A stretch of 58,756 nucleotides of DNA, from positions 56,564 through 115,319 of the forward strand of contig JAKOMP010000007.1 of NCBI GenBank assembly GCA_022241785.1, given 5' to 3'. Both the position numbers and the translations under genes were made by a program. The stretch comes from Cyanocohniella sp. LLY. GTDB lineage: Bacteria; Cyanobacteriota; Cyanobacteriia; Cyanobacteriales; Nostocaceae. Position 1 is the first letter of the stretch; every line of letters starts with the position of its first letter. Shown here in pieces: positions 33,413-42,223 of this stretch. The notes beneath the pieces are model-generated. The model did no database searches. It was not told the DNA's origin and saw only the letters and a program-made list of their open reading frames with translations.

Positions 33413-34015
33413 ATGCAAGTAACGCAACAGCGATACTATACCCCAGAGGAATATTTGGCGTTAGAGGAAGCTGCTGAATACAAAAGCGAATATATTGATG
33501 GGCAAATCATACCAATGGCAGGCGGCACAATTAATCATAATCGGATCGCAGGTAATCTTTACGCAGCATTAAATTTTACGTTTAGACAGCAGGATTACGA
33601 AGTTTTCACAAGTGATTTGCGTCTATGGATACCACAAAAAAGTATTTATACTTATCCAGATGTGATGATTCTGGCGGATGAACCGGAATTTTTCAACAAC
33701 CGTCAAGATATAATTCTTAACCCGCAGGTGATTGTTGAGGTTTTATCAAAATCGACCACAGGTTATGACCGCGAGAATAAATTTGAGTCTTACCGCACAA
33801 TTTCTACGTTCCAAGAATATCTGTTAATTGACCAAACCCGGATTCATGTAGAACAATTTTCTAAGACTGGGAAAAAACAATGGTCGTTGCGTGAGTATGA
33901 TGATGAAGATGAAGCGATCGCACTGGCAACTGTACCCTTTGATATTTCTCTACAAGATTTATATAACAAGGTGCAGTTTGAGCTTGTGGAATCAGATGTT
34001 GACGAATGTATTTGA
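33413..34015 (+). CDS. Uma2-family (DUF820) PD-(D/E)XK endonuclease-like protein
   Basis: 200 residues. The family landmarks are in order: YTPEEYLALEEAAEYKSEYI then DGQIIPMAGGTINHNRI (E and H before the core), TYPDVMILADEPEF (about 82-95, PD aspartate), and NPQVIVEVLSKSTTGYDRENK (about 103-123, ExxxK-like). Cyanobacteria carry dozens of Uma2 genes, of unclear role but with a restriction-endonuclease fold. Intact and solitary. It is followed by a short palindromic repeat at about 34019-34058 that contains GCGCTGCGCTCCGCGCAATCG-type text. Confidence 0.85.
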   Translation: MQVTQQRYYTPEEYLALEEAAEYKSEYIDGQIIPMAGGTINHNRIAGNLYAALNFTFRQQDYEVFTSDLRLWIPQKSIYTYPDVMILADEPEFFNNRQDIILNPQVIVEVLSKSTTGYDRENKFESYRTISTFQEYLLIDQTRIHVEQFSKTGKKQWSLREYDDEDEAIALATVPFDISLQDLYNKVQFELVESDVDECI

Positions 34016-34172
34016 ACCAGGCGATCACCTACGGCGCTGCGCTCCGCGCAATCGCTTATTTTGTTAGATACCATAGTCATTTCATAGTCAAAAGAGCTTT
34101 AAATGAATATTCAGCTCCCTATAACTATTGATGACTAGGATGTGAAACCCTTATATAGCTTACTTTTGTAAA

Positions 34173-34246
34173 TGGCTCAGGTCGGATTTGAACCAACGAC
34201 CCCAGGCTTATGAGTCCCGTGCTCTAACCAACTGAGCTACTGAGCC
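34173..34246 (-). tRNA. trnM: tRNA-Met (CAT), probably elongator
   Basis: On the minus strand a complete cloverleaf is seen: acceptor GGCTCAG/CTGAGCC with discriminator A, D-arm GCTC-AGTTGGTTA-GAGC, anticodon loop CTCATAA, variable loop GGGTC, and T-arm with TTCAAAT. The anticodon is CAT. The 5' half is nearly identical to bacterial elongator tRNA-Met, not to initiator tRNA, which lacks this first pair pattern. An isoleucine tRNA read with lysidine also has CAT and cannot be wholly excluded. The CCA end is not encoded. Confidence 0.9.
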
Positions 34247-34407
34247 ATGCTTTTGAATCGTTTCCTAGTATAGCATACGAATTTGGTGATGGCTAGTCTT
34301 TGGCTTGATTAAATTTCAGGTAGTGCTTCTTGCAAGAGATAGAAAGCAAAAGAGGGAGTCTAGCTCCCTCAATTAAAAAGACAATTATTTAGTTGACTAA
34401 TAAAGAA

Positions 34408-36963
34408 TTACAGGCGTTCTGCTGGTAATAAGGCAATGGGGTTAACTGCTCCCTTGCCTGATGCATGGATTTCAAAGTGGGTGTGTGGCCCTGTGCTGAA
34501 ACCAGTGCTACCCATTTCGGCAATTTGTTGCCCTTGGGTCACCTCTTGACCTACACGTACTAAGGTACGGTTATTGTGGGCATAACGAGTCATACTGCCA
34601 TCAGCATGGCGAACATCGACAAGGATGCCGTAACCACCTCGGTTCCAACCAGATGTTTCTACTACACCATCAGCGGCTGCGTAAATTGGTGTACCAGTGG
34701 CGTTAGCAATATCAATACCTCTGTGCATTCTGCCCCAGCGCTGTCCATAGCCGGAAGTTAATACACCCTTGGCAGGCCACATGAAATCTGTAGAAGCGGT
34801 TGAAGGGGGTGCTGTAGTTGCATCAATTGGTCTAGGTAAATATTGGTCTACTGCTGCCAAAGGTGGTAGCTGTTGACGCATTTGTGGAGAAACTGTGGTT
34901 CCCCGTAAGTTTCCTAGATTGTCAGAGTTAGCAGCACTAGTGGGAGGTGTTGCAATTCTGGTAGGTGATGTATTGGAGGGTTGAGCAGTTCTTTGGTTAC
35001 GCACGAACTCTGGATTGACTGGCTCGTTAGCGCGAGTCGCACGCAACTGAGAATTTACAGGTTGATTACCAACACCAGGTAACATCGGGCTGGGCACAGG
35101 AATTGATATTGCTGCACTATTCTGTGATGAAACAGGTTGAGATGCTGCAAAATTATTCGATGTCGCCACAGGAATGGGTATAGCAACATTCTCGTTGACA
35201 GTTGCGGCTGGCGCTACTGCATTGCCAGATTGTTGGGTGCGGTATTTTTCCTGTAATCTCTGGAGTTCTGCTTGTAGGCTGTTTATAGGTGCTGGTGCAG
35301 CTACATTCTCAGATTGCTGGCTAGGCTGTTTCTGAGGTGATGGCTGAATATTTACTTGTAGGCTGCTTGGTGGAGTAACGGGAATGGGTATAGAAACATT
35401 ATCGTTGGCAGCCGATGCTGATGCCACTGCATTGCCAGATTGTTGGGTACGGTATTTTTCCCGTAATTTTTCAATGTCCGCATGTAAGCTGCGAATACCT
35501 TCGTTATCTTGAGTGTTTGCCGCTTGCTCAGCTGCTTGTCTAGACTGCTGAATTTCGGCAAAAACTGTCGGTACTGGGGTATCACCACCGATGCCATTAA
35601 TACCAGTACTGGTAGATTCTACTGTTGGTGCGATCGCAGTATTTACCTGTATCTGGTTATTGGCAGTGACTGGTGTAGGGATATTGACACTGCTGTTATT
35701 GGCAAAGACTGGCAAGGGTAGCTGTGATGCAGCAATCGGCGGATTGGGATTCAGGTTGTTACTAGAGTAGTTAACTACCATCGGCGTACTGCCAGAATTT
35801 ACGCTAGGGGAGTTAACAACTACTGGTATCTGAGCCACACTGGGACGATTAGCCCCAGTAGCAGGAATAATCAGTCTTTGGCTGATTTTTAATTGATCCG
35901 GATTGCTAAGATTATTTGCCCTGACTAGTTCTGAAACTGAAGTGTTGTATCTACCAGCGATGGCGGCTAGTGTATCTCCAGGTTTAACTTCGTAGGCTGT
36001 AGTCACCGATGATGCCACAATTTGTGGTGTAGCTGGCACAGGGATTGTGACTGCTTGTGACTGAGGGGCTATTGTTTGTGGTGTTTGCTTTAACCTCGAT
36101 ATGAGATCTGTACTGTCGTTGGTCAGGGTTGACGACTCTTCTGCTGCCGTATTGATAACGCTAGGTTGTAGCGTGTTTTCTATGGTTTGCGGCTGCGCCA
36201 ACGCTATCTCAGTTTGTGATAAATTTTGGGTCTCCTCAGACCGCAACTCCGCCAGACTTTTTCTTAAACGGTTCGATTTTTGTTGTAAGCGATTTAGTGC
36301 AAACTCTTGTTGCGCCTTTAGTTGAGCATCAACTTCACCATTGGCAACTGGGCTTTCTTGTGCCTGTGTTTCTGGTTGGGCGTTTAGGTATGGAGTTTGG
36401 CCATCAGTGATGCTATTGTCACTAGACAGTTCTTTTTCTGTCTCCTCTAGCTTGTTTCCTGTTGGCAATTCCTGCAACACTGGTGATTGTTGCCAGGAAG
36501 TTTTGTTCGCTGCTGTTTTAGTAGAAAAATTATCTAAAGTGCGAACTGGCACAGACATTCCACCCGCGGCAACTTGCCATTTAGCTTCAAGCCCTGGCAA
36601 CTGTGAAATTGCTGTAGGTTCCACGATGACAGAATTTTCTGGCACGCTGGCTAATGAGACTATGGGAGTCTCCAGCTTTGTGGAAGCAAATTTCACCTCA
36701 CTATCAGGAGCAGCTGGAGTAGTTGAGGCTGCCTTTTGGCTGCCTACAGGCGCTGCTGCTTGGGCTTGATCGCTTTGTCGAGTCACCAAAAGGCTGGTTG
36801 CTCCCATTGAGATTGCCAAGCCAATCATGGCGGCTTGAGTCCCCACACGGCGGTTGACCTTGGGATTAACTACATTTAGGTTTAGGTGTTCCACTGGGGC
36901 ATCATCACCGCTGGGGGTATTTTTCAGCACAGCCTTTTCTCTTTTTTTCAATGCTCGTTTCAA
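34408..36963 (-). CDS. LysM plus M23 (LytM) peptidoglycan hydrolase, NlpD-like
   Basis: 851 residues. A basic cytosolic N-terminus is followed by a membrane segment at about 43-61 (AAMIGLAISMGATSLLV). A coiled region lies near 215-245. LysM, binding peptidoglycan, spans about 322-367 (YEVKPGDTLAAIAGRYN). Between 460 and 640 a linker has a duplicated unit (KYRTQQSGNAVA twice). The C-terminal LytM domain has HRGIDIA (H747, D751) and HTHFE (H827, H829), so all zinc ligands are present. It resembles NlpD/EnvC-type factors of daughter-cell separation but, unlike those, keeps its catalytic residues. An 800-bp non-coding region lies upstream. Confidence 0.9.
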   Translation of the reverse strand: MKRALKKREKAVLKNTPSGDDAPVEHLNLNVVNPKVNRRVGTQAAMIGLAISMGATSLLVTRQSDQAQAAAPVGSQKAASTTPAAPDSEVKFASTKLETPIVSLASVPENSVIVEPTAISQLPGLEAKWQVAAGGMSVPVRTLDNFSTKTAANKTSWQQSPVLQELPTGNKLEETEKELSSDNSITDGQTPYLNAQPETQAQESPVANGEVDAQLKAQQEFALNRLQQKSNRLRKSLAELRSEETQNLSQTEIALAQPQTIENTLQPSVINTAAEESSTLTNDSTDLISRLKQTPQTIAPQSQAVTIPVPATPQIVASSVTTAYEVKPGDTLAAIAGRYNTSVSELVRANNLSNPDQLKISQRLIIPATGANRPSVAQIPVVVNSPSVNSGSTPMVVNYSSNNLNPNPPIAASQLPLPVFANNSSVNIPTPVTANNQIQVNTAIAPTVESTSTGINGIGGDTPVPTVFAEIQQSRQAAEQAANTQDNEGIRSLHADIEKLREKYRTQQSGNAVASASAANDNVSIPIPVTPPSSLQVNIQPSPQKQPSQQSENVAAPAPINSLQAELQRLQEKYRTQQSGNAVAPAATVNENVAIPIPVATSNNFAASQPVSSQNSAAISIPVPSPMLPGVGNQPVNSQLRATRANEPVNPEFVRNQRTAQPSNTSPTRIATPPTSAANSDNLGNLRGTTVSPQMRQQLPPLAAVDQYLPRPIDATTAPPSTASTDFMWPAKGVLTSGYGQRWGRMHRGIDIANATGTPIYAAADGVVETSGWNRGGYGILVDVRHADGSMTRYAHNNRTLVRVGQEVTQGQQIAEMGSTGFSTGPHTHFEIHASGKGAVNPIALLPAERL

Positions 36964-37761
36964 AGACGACCTCCTATGATCACTAGCGCTTAACTGATCT
37001 CGATTTTTTCAGTCGGATACTAGTCAATGATTTAGATCACATCGAACGATAGATCAAGATCACATTCACCAGAGATACTTACGCAAGATTAACTTGCTTC
37101 TCTGATTTAGACAAGTTCACACATGGAACGCAAAACTTAAAATTGCTGTGCTTACTTGTCCACTCAACTCCTACACACCCTAGAACGTTTGCTCTTGTTC
37201 AGTTATCTTCGCCGATTTTGCTGTACTAGCTGGGACTGGAGAATAATTATATATTTACCAAGTCCCATGTTGCTGTTCAGGAATATCTCGGCTGTGAACT
37301 CTGGAAAAGCTATGCCCTTTGCTGTAGATATCTTCAAGGTTTTTCTACCTGATCCGTCTTCTCAAAAGGAGACTTTACGTTGATTATTCCCTAAAAGACA
37401 ACCGTACAAACTTCCAAGCACTTTTGTCCTCCTGGAAAATACCTATTCAGGCAAAATAGCGCAAATCCTTGAGAAGAAAAGGTTTCACCTGTTTTTTACT
37501 CTATTTAGGGTCACACCAAATTCACCAAAATCTATCATTTAAATTCGGTATCCTCGCAGATTAGTTATAGAAATTTCTTATATGAACTCACGAGTTATGG
37601 TGAGTATTGAAGGCAAAAAAGACGTATTTTTCAATTTTTTAGTATAAAAAAACACTGTATTTTATTAGATAAATAAAGTCCTCATCTTGCATAAATACTA
37701 TTATTAGGTTGATAGCACAAAATAAATTAAATAAACATACTTAATTTACTCTGTGCTTTAA
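36964..37761. other. 798-bp non-coding region upstream of the LysM-M23 gene
   Basis: A plus-strand frame at 37156-37383 (75 codons) looks non-protein-like and is not called. A hairpin TGGGACTGG/CCAAGTCCCA occurs at about 37228-37266. Nothing else is recognised. The region probably contains a long leader or several promoters for the peptidase gene; a small RNA is possible but not supported. Confidence 0.4.
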
Positions 37762-38223
37762 TTACAGCAAGTAACCTAGTTGGCGACGAGCTTCAAACAA
37801 ACTTACTGCCACACTTACCGAAAGATTCAAGCTGCGAACCTGAGGTTCGGCCATAGGAATATAGACAGTAGCATCACAAGTTGAAAGAATTGTGGATGGT
37901 AAGCCAGTAGTTTCACTGCCAAAAAGTAACCAATCATCGGCTTGAAATTGAAAACTGGCGTAATTAAAATTGCCCCTGACCGTGAAACCTAACCTTCTAC
38001 CTCCACGCTCTTGATATATAGCTTTAAAGGCTTCTAGGGATTCGTGATAGTGCAGTTTAACGTAGGGCCAGTAATCTAAACCAGCTCGTTTGAGGTAGCG
38101 ATCGCTAATTTCAAACCCCAAGGGAGCCACTAAATGTAATTCTGTACCTGTCGCCGCACAGGTACGCGCAATATTACCTGTATTTGGAGGGATTTGCGGA
38201 TAAACTAAAACGACCTGAGGCAT
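37762..38223 (-). CDS. trmL: tRNA (cytidine/uridine-34-2'-O)-methyltransferase
   Basis: 153 residues from ATG 38223 (MPQVVLVYPQIPPNTGNIAR); an in-frame start 19 codons earlier lacks homology. It is a minimal SPOUT methylase: motif 1 PPNTGNIARTCAATG (near 11-25), LLFGSETTGLPSTIL (about 95-109, motif 2) and IPMAEPQVRSLNLSVSVAV (about 118-136, the trefoil-knot SAM site). It adds the 2'-O-methyl group at the wobble base of tRNA-Leu isoacceptors. No N-terminal RNA-binding domain, normal for TrmL. Confidence 0.95.
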   Translation of the reverse strand: MPQVVLVYPQIPPNTGNIARTCAATGTELHLVAPLGFEISDRYLKRAGLDYWPYVKLHYHESLEAFKAIYQERGGRRLGFTVRGNFNYASFQFQADDWLLFGSETTGLPSTILSTCDATVYIPMAEPQVRSLNLSVSVAVSLFEARRQLGYLL

Positions 38224-38547
38224 TGTCCGTATATCGATAGAATGTAATATTTTATACTTTAAACATAAATAGTCTACCAAAAGATAGAGACAATCTATAG
38301 GTTTTGTTAATAATTATCAAACTACACCCATAGATTAGATTTTTAAAACGGAATATAAACACTCTAATAACTTGATTTCGAAATACTATTGGCTAAAAAC
38401 TAGTCAATAATATTTGTGTGTAGAGAAAATAATTTTAGGCATCTCCCGAAACATCTATCTTTGGATGTACTTTTTCGGAAACACACATATTTTTTCTCTA
38501 CTGTTGCTGTTAACTCAGCAATTGGTGATGGATTTACTTGCCTGTCC

Positions 38548-39687
38548 CTAAGTAGTCAGGGTAGAACACAATTTGTTTTCTAATTCGACTTCGCATTCTT
38601 GAGTAGCAACGATCGCCTGAGTAATCACGCGCTGACAGTCAACACCGACTGAGTGCAGTTGTAACCACTGCTGGGCTTCGTTACCTTCGCGGAGGATTTT
38701 ATGCAGGGGAGAAAGGAAGCAGTTAAAACCATGTTGTTTAGCGATCGCCCAAACTTCCGCATACAGTTCAGCAATCCAGTCTCTGGCTAGGATATTTCTG
38801 CCGTCTTGCCAATGGGTGAGTTGGGCATCAAGACTAGCAGTAGCGGCGGCGGCTTCGTTCTTGGCGGTGAGAGAAATGAGTTCTTCGGGGGAGAAGGTAC
38901 TTTGAGTTAAAGGATCAAGGTCAGGGTTATCGATTAATTGCAATATGCGCGCTTCTAGGAGGGCTGTAATTGCTAGTAAAGCAATGGGATCGGTAACTAA
39001 GTCACAAATTCGCAATTCTAGGCGATTCAGGTCATGAGGACGGTTATCGCCATTGGGTCGTACGGAAGTCCATAAATGCCGCACGTTTTGCATGGTTCCC
39101 GCCGCTATCTGTTCTTCCACCCATTGAATATGATGGGCGTGGCTAGCAAATAAGGGCACACGAGTGGGTGTTTGGGGAAACACACCCCAACGGGTAGAGT
39201 GATAGCCAGTAGCTTTGCTATCTATAAAGGGAGATGAGGCGCTGAGGGCAAGGAATAAAGGTGCTTCTAAGCGAATCAATCGACAAGCCCGCATGAGTAT
39301 TTCTGGGTCACTGATGCCGATGTTGATATGAACGCTGGCGGTAACGACTTTGGTGCCGTACGTGTTTTCTATATAGTCATGATATGGGTTATCGGGGTTG
39401 GAACGAAAGAAGCGATCGCTCCCACCTAAAGATAGGGTACTGCCGGGGATGAGGGTGTAGTTGCCTAAAGTCTGGAGATATTTTCGCAATGTCCGCCGGG
39501 GACGCAGCAAGGCACACAATATATTTTCGTAATTACTCAATGGCGGGGTGATGTATTCTACGTTGCGGCTATCTGGTTCCCGCACAAATCCATCCAAAGA
39601 TGCGACAATTTTGTCAGAGAGACCCACGATTTCGCCTTGAGGCGTGCCAGTATACATCTCAATCTCAAAGCCTTTTAATAGCACCAC
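38548..39687 (-). CDS. gshA: Glutamate-cysteine ligase, cyanobacterial type
   Basis: 379 residues. MVLLKGFEIEMYTGTPQGEI, with the EIE active-site glutamates, SRNVEYITPPLSNYE (about 40-54), PGSTLSLGGSDRFFRS, and ASVHINIGISDPE (about 116-128, substrate and metal binding), then NRLELRICDLVTD (about 226-238). This is the GCS2-related cyanobacterial GshA, which makes gamma-glutamylcysteine as the first step of glutathione synthesis. Full length. gshB is not in the window. Confidence 0.92.
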   Translation of the reverse strand: MVLLKGFEIEMYTGTPQGEIVGLSDKIVASLDGFVREPDSRNVEYITPPLSNYENILCALLRPRRTLRKYLQTLGNYTLIPGSTLSLGGSDRFFRSNPDNPYHDYIENTYGTKVVTASVHINIGISDPEILMRACRLIRLEAPLFLALSASSPFIDSKATGYHSTRWGVFPQTPTRVPLFASHAHHIQWVEEQIAAGTMQNVRHLWTSVRPNGDNRPHDLNRLELRICDLVTDPIALLAITALLEARILQLIDNPDLDPLTQSTFSPEELISLTAKNEAAAATASLDAQLTHWQDGRNILARDWIAELYAEVWAIAKQHGFNCFLSPLHKILREGNEAQQWLQLHSVGVDCQRVITQAIVATQECEVELENKLCSTLTT

Positions 39688-39853
39688 TTTCGTTTTCCTC
39701 GCCTCTCCTAATTTAAAAATTGTATCTAATTAGACGAATTTTCGCATCCGCGTTTGACTTAACTTAAAGTTAAGAATCATCTAAATCCGGGTTACAGGGA
39801 TTGTTGTCCCATGTGGTTCTGCTTGAAGATGTCGGGGTTGCTGTCAGAGTCAA

Positions 39854-40268
39854 TTAGGGCGATCTATCTATCTCCCAATCTTCAATCAGCAACTTAATTA
39901 ACGCGCTTGAACTTTCTGGTGTTATGGGTGACAAGGGTCAAGTTATTTATCATTGCGATGGCGGCAATTTGTAAATCATATGCTCCAATTGGAGTACCTA
40001 ATGCTTCTAATTGAGAGCGAATAATTCCAAATGTCATTGCTGCTATATCGTCAAAAGTTAGTGATATAAATTGAGCTAAAAATTCTTGCTATAAAGTAAG
40101 ATTACGTTCTGCGTTGGCACTTTTCATGGCGCCATAAAATAGTTCAGCTTTGACGATTGAGCAAACGGCAATATCTTTGGTTGCAGTGGATTCTAGCTTT
40201 TGCTTTAAGATGGAATTTTTACCCTGCATATAGATAATGCACGTATTAGTATCTAGCAGGAATTTCAC
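39854..40268 (-). pseudogene. VapC-type PIN toxin with premature stop and a terminal frameshift
   Basis: GTG 40268 overlaps the antitoxin's TGA (GTGA). It reads MKFLLDTNTCIIYMQGKNSI then CSIVKAELFYGAMKSANAER to NLTL, then hits in-frame TAG at 40089-40091. The same frame goes on as QEFLAQFISLTFDDIAAM and GAYDLQIAAIAM to THNTRKFKRVN and a stop. The expected PIN ending, LLIEDWEI, follows one frame over and ends at 39854. So there are two lesions. All PIN acidic positions (D6, E near 45, D near 99) are still readable, meaning decay is recent. The truncated 59-aa product is unlikely to be active. Confidence 0.8.
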
Positions 40269-40615
40269 AGAATTGGTTCGCGTTCTTGTTGTTGTCCTTG
40301 GGAATGGCGAAAGAATGTTTCATCTTGGATACATCCATAAAATTGAGGAAGAGGATATTCTGAGGTTTCGGTTTGGGTTTCTGCTTGTAGTGACTCAATC
40401 AGGGTTTTTAGCAGTGCATAGCCCTGGCTAATGTCTAATTTTTTAGTAAATTCAGCTAAGGGGGATTGACTGAGAATTTCTGAGAGTTTGCTTGGTTGGG
40501 CTGGGTGGGTGGTAGTATTCTGTGCGGTGAGACTTTGGGCAAGGAGTTGAATAATATATAGTTTATCGTTGGGCGAAAGCTGAAGAAGTTGTTGTTCGAT
40601 TTCTTGAATAGCCAT
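40265..40615 (-). CDS. VapB-like antitoxin of the broken PIN pair
   Basis: 116 residues. The N-terminus MAIQEIEQQLLQLSPNDKLY then IIQLLAQSLT is the amphipathic helix found in many small cyanobacterial antitoxins. The tail QFYGCIQDETFFRHSQGQQ ending REPIL is the type that wraps over the PIN active site. Its TGA overlaps the toxin's GTG by 4 bp. It is intact although the toxin is a pseudogene, an order of decay expected if loss of toxin is harmless and loss of antitoxin is not. It starts 54 bp after the PLD gene and could be on the same transcript. Confidence 0.65.
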   Translation of the reverse strand: MAIQEIEQQLLQLSPNDKLYIIQLLAQSLTAQNTTTHPAQPSKLSEILSQSPLAEFTKKLDISQGYALLKTLIESLQAETQTETSEYPLPQFYGCIQDETFFRHSQGQQQEREPIL

Positions 40616-40669
40616 GATGGGGTTAAGTGAAGGATAATTTTATTCTACTTTTCAGCTAATCTGTGGAAC

Positions 40670-42223
40670 TCACTTTAAATCAGTTGGTAATTTTGGCGAT
40701 TTTAAGTTGCGGAGTATCATGTTTCGCCACTCCGGGGGAAGTTCTAGCCAGCTGTGGCTTTCTATATACTTTAATGCTGTATCTTCCATTCCCAGCGCAC
40801 CCCATACGCACAGAGGTTCTATAGCTAGTTGAGAATCACGGTTTTCTACAGCATGGTTCCAGAGTTTTTCTGCTTGGCTTCGCAAGCGATGAACCAGAAA
40901 TTGATATGCTTCCTCTACTTGCTGGGGAATTGTCATTTGATAAACTGACTCACCTGTTGGTAGAAGTTCACCACGATAATCAAGGTACTTATGAAATCCC
41001 CAAAGATAAGTTTTTTTATCAACTATGATTTCTTTAATATGAGAATCTCCCAAGTATAAAAGCTGTACACATGGTAAATTATCAGTAGTTTTGATATTAC
41101 GAAGTTTTGCTGCTATTTCCGATGATATTAATTCCTGTTCTGGCGAAATTCCATAGCCAATGATAATCTCAACGCCACGATTTGCTGATTTTTGTAGCAA
41201 ATTCAAAAATTCTGGCTCAACTACAGTCTGATTCAACCAAGGCAAATAAATGAGAATTTGATTTGTGGCTGCATTTAAAATTTCTAAGCAGGTGGTAGCA
41301 ATTTGTCCATCGCGTAACTGTACAGCATTTTGATGAATTTTGGCGAGTCTAGCTGCTATTTCCACATTTTTATTTTTTAAAGCTGATTCGCGTTCAAAAT
41401 CGATAGTTTCATTTGATGATTTACATAACGCCGACAAAGAGATTTTATTTTTGGCTTGCAATGAATCTAGCCATTTGGCAGCAGACTGAATTTGCTTTCC
41501 ACCTCTAATTTGGATACTGATTTTATCTGCCAATGCGTCGAAAATTACAAAGAGAGATATTTTTTTCCAAATTGTTTTTGTGGGAGATACTACTTTACAG
41601 TCGGTGACAATTTTCCCTGCTTCTGGTGTATGAAAATCTAAACCTGAAGATTGCATACTTTGTTGGATTTCTGTAAGAGAAAAGGAAGCTATGTCGGGAA
41701 TTTTTTGAGAGATTTTAATAAATTCTGCTAAATCAGGTAACTTTACCAGTACATCGCTTAATGGTTCTGATTGAAAGCTGAGGTTTCCGCCTAAAGAATC
41801 GGCAATAGCATAAATTTGTACAGATTGTGGCGGCTGGGGTACAGATCCTTTTTCGTAGAAGGAACGCCCTTCATCTGTGACTATAATTGGTGATGTTGAT
41901 GATAGAGTTTGTAACTTTTTCAGATTTGCCGCGGTACTGCGGACAAATATAGGATCAAGTGCCAATATAGATGCTAATTCGTCTTCTGTTAATGGAGGCT
42001 CAAATTCCAAACCAGCGCGGATGATAAATTCTTCAAGTACGTTAAATTCACGCGGTTCTTTAATGGATATTTCGACAGTTGTTTGATGTAAACTATAGCG
42101 AAATTGACGTGCTGATAAAACTAATAAATTCGGCTTTTTTACTTCAATTTCTTCTACTACATTTTTAAGTTTATCGTCAATAGGTTTAGCTGAAAAGGCG
42201 TGAAATATCAACGAAACCTCCAT
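40670..42223 (-). CDS. PLD-family (HKD) nuclease-like protein coupled to the helicase
   Basis: 517 residues from ATG 42223; a TTG at 42211 with GGAGG five bases upstream is an equally good start (513 aa). Either overlaps the helicase 3' end by 26-38 bp. Residues about 75-115 (LTEDELASILALDPIFVRST) look like a winged helix. The C-terminal third is a PLD-like half-domain: ILIYLPWLNQTVVEPEFL and NRGVEIIIGYG near 330-370, then HIKEIIVD at about 395-402, which is H-x-K-x4-D, followed by YLWGFHKYLDYRGE. A PLD nuclease would cut nucleic acid through a phosphohistidine. Only one clear HKD is seen, so it may work as a dimer. Partner of the helicase. Confidence 0.7.
   Translation of the reverse strand: MEVSLIFHAFSAKPIDDKLKNVVEEIEVKKPNLLVLSARQFRYSLHQTTVEISIKEPREFNVLEEFIIRAGLEFEPPLTEDELASILALDPIFVRSTAANLKKLQTLSSTSPIIVTDEGRSFYEKGSVPQPPQSVQIYAIADSLGGNLSFQSEPLSDVLVKLPDLAEFIKISQKIPDIASFSLTEIQQSMQSSGLDFHTPEAGKIVTDCKVVSPTKTIWKKISLFVIFDALADKISIQIRGGKQIQSAAKWLDSLQAKNKISLSALCKSSNETIDFERESALKNKNVEIAARLAKIHQNAVQLRDGQIATTCLEILNAATNQILIYLPWLNQTVVEPEFLNLLQKSANRGVEIIIGYGISPEQELISSEIAAKLRNIKTTDNLPCVQLLYLGDSHIKEIIVDKKTYLWGFHKYLDYRGELLPTGESVYQMTIPQQVEEAYQFLVHRLRSQAEKLWNHAVENRDSQLAIEPLCVWGALGMEDTALKYIESHSWLELPPEWRNMILRNLKSPKLPTDLK

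Noticed and set aside
37156-37383. 75-codon plus-strand frame upstream of the LysM-M23 gene
   Set aside because: No recognisable motif or ribosome site; more likely non-coding leader sequence of the opposite strand.
40089-40091. TAG as a recoded amino acid in the VapC gene
   Set aside because: A second frame lesion near the 3' end and no recoding signal make simple decay the better explanation.
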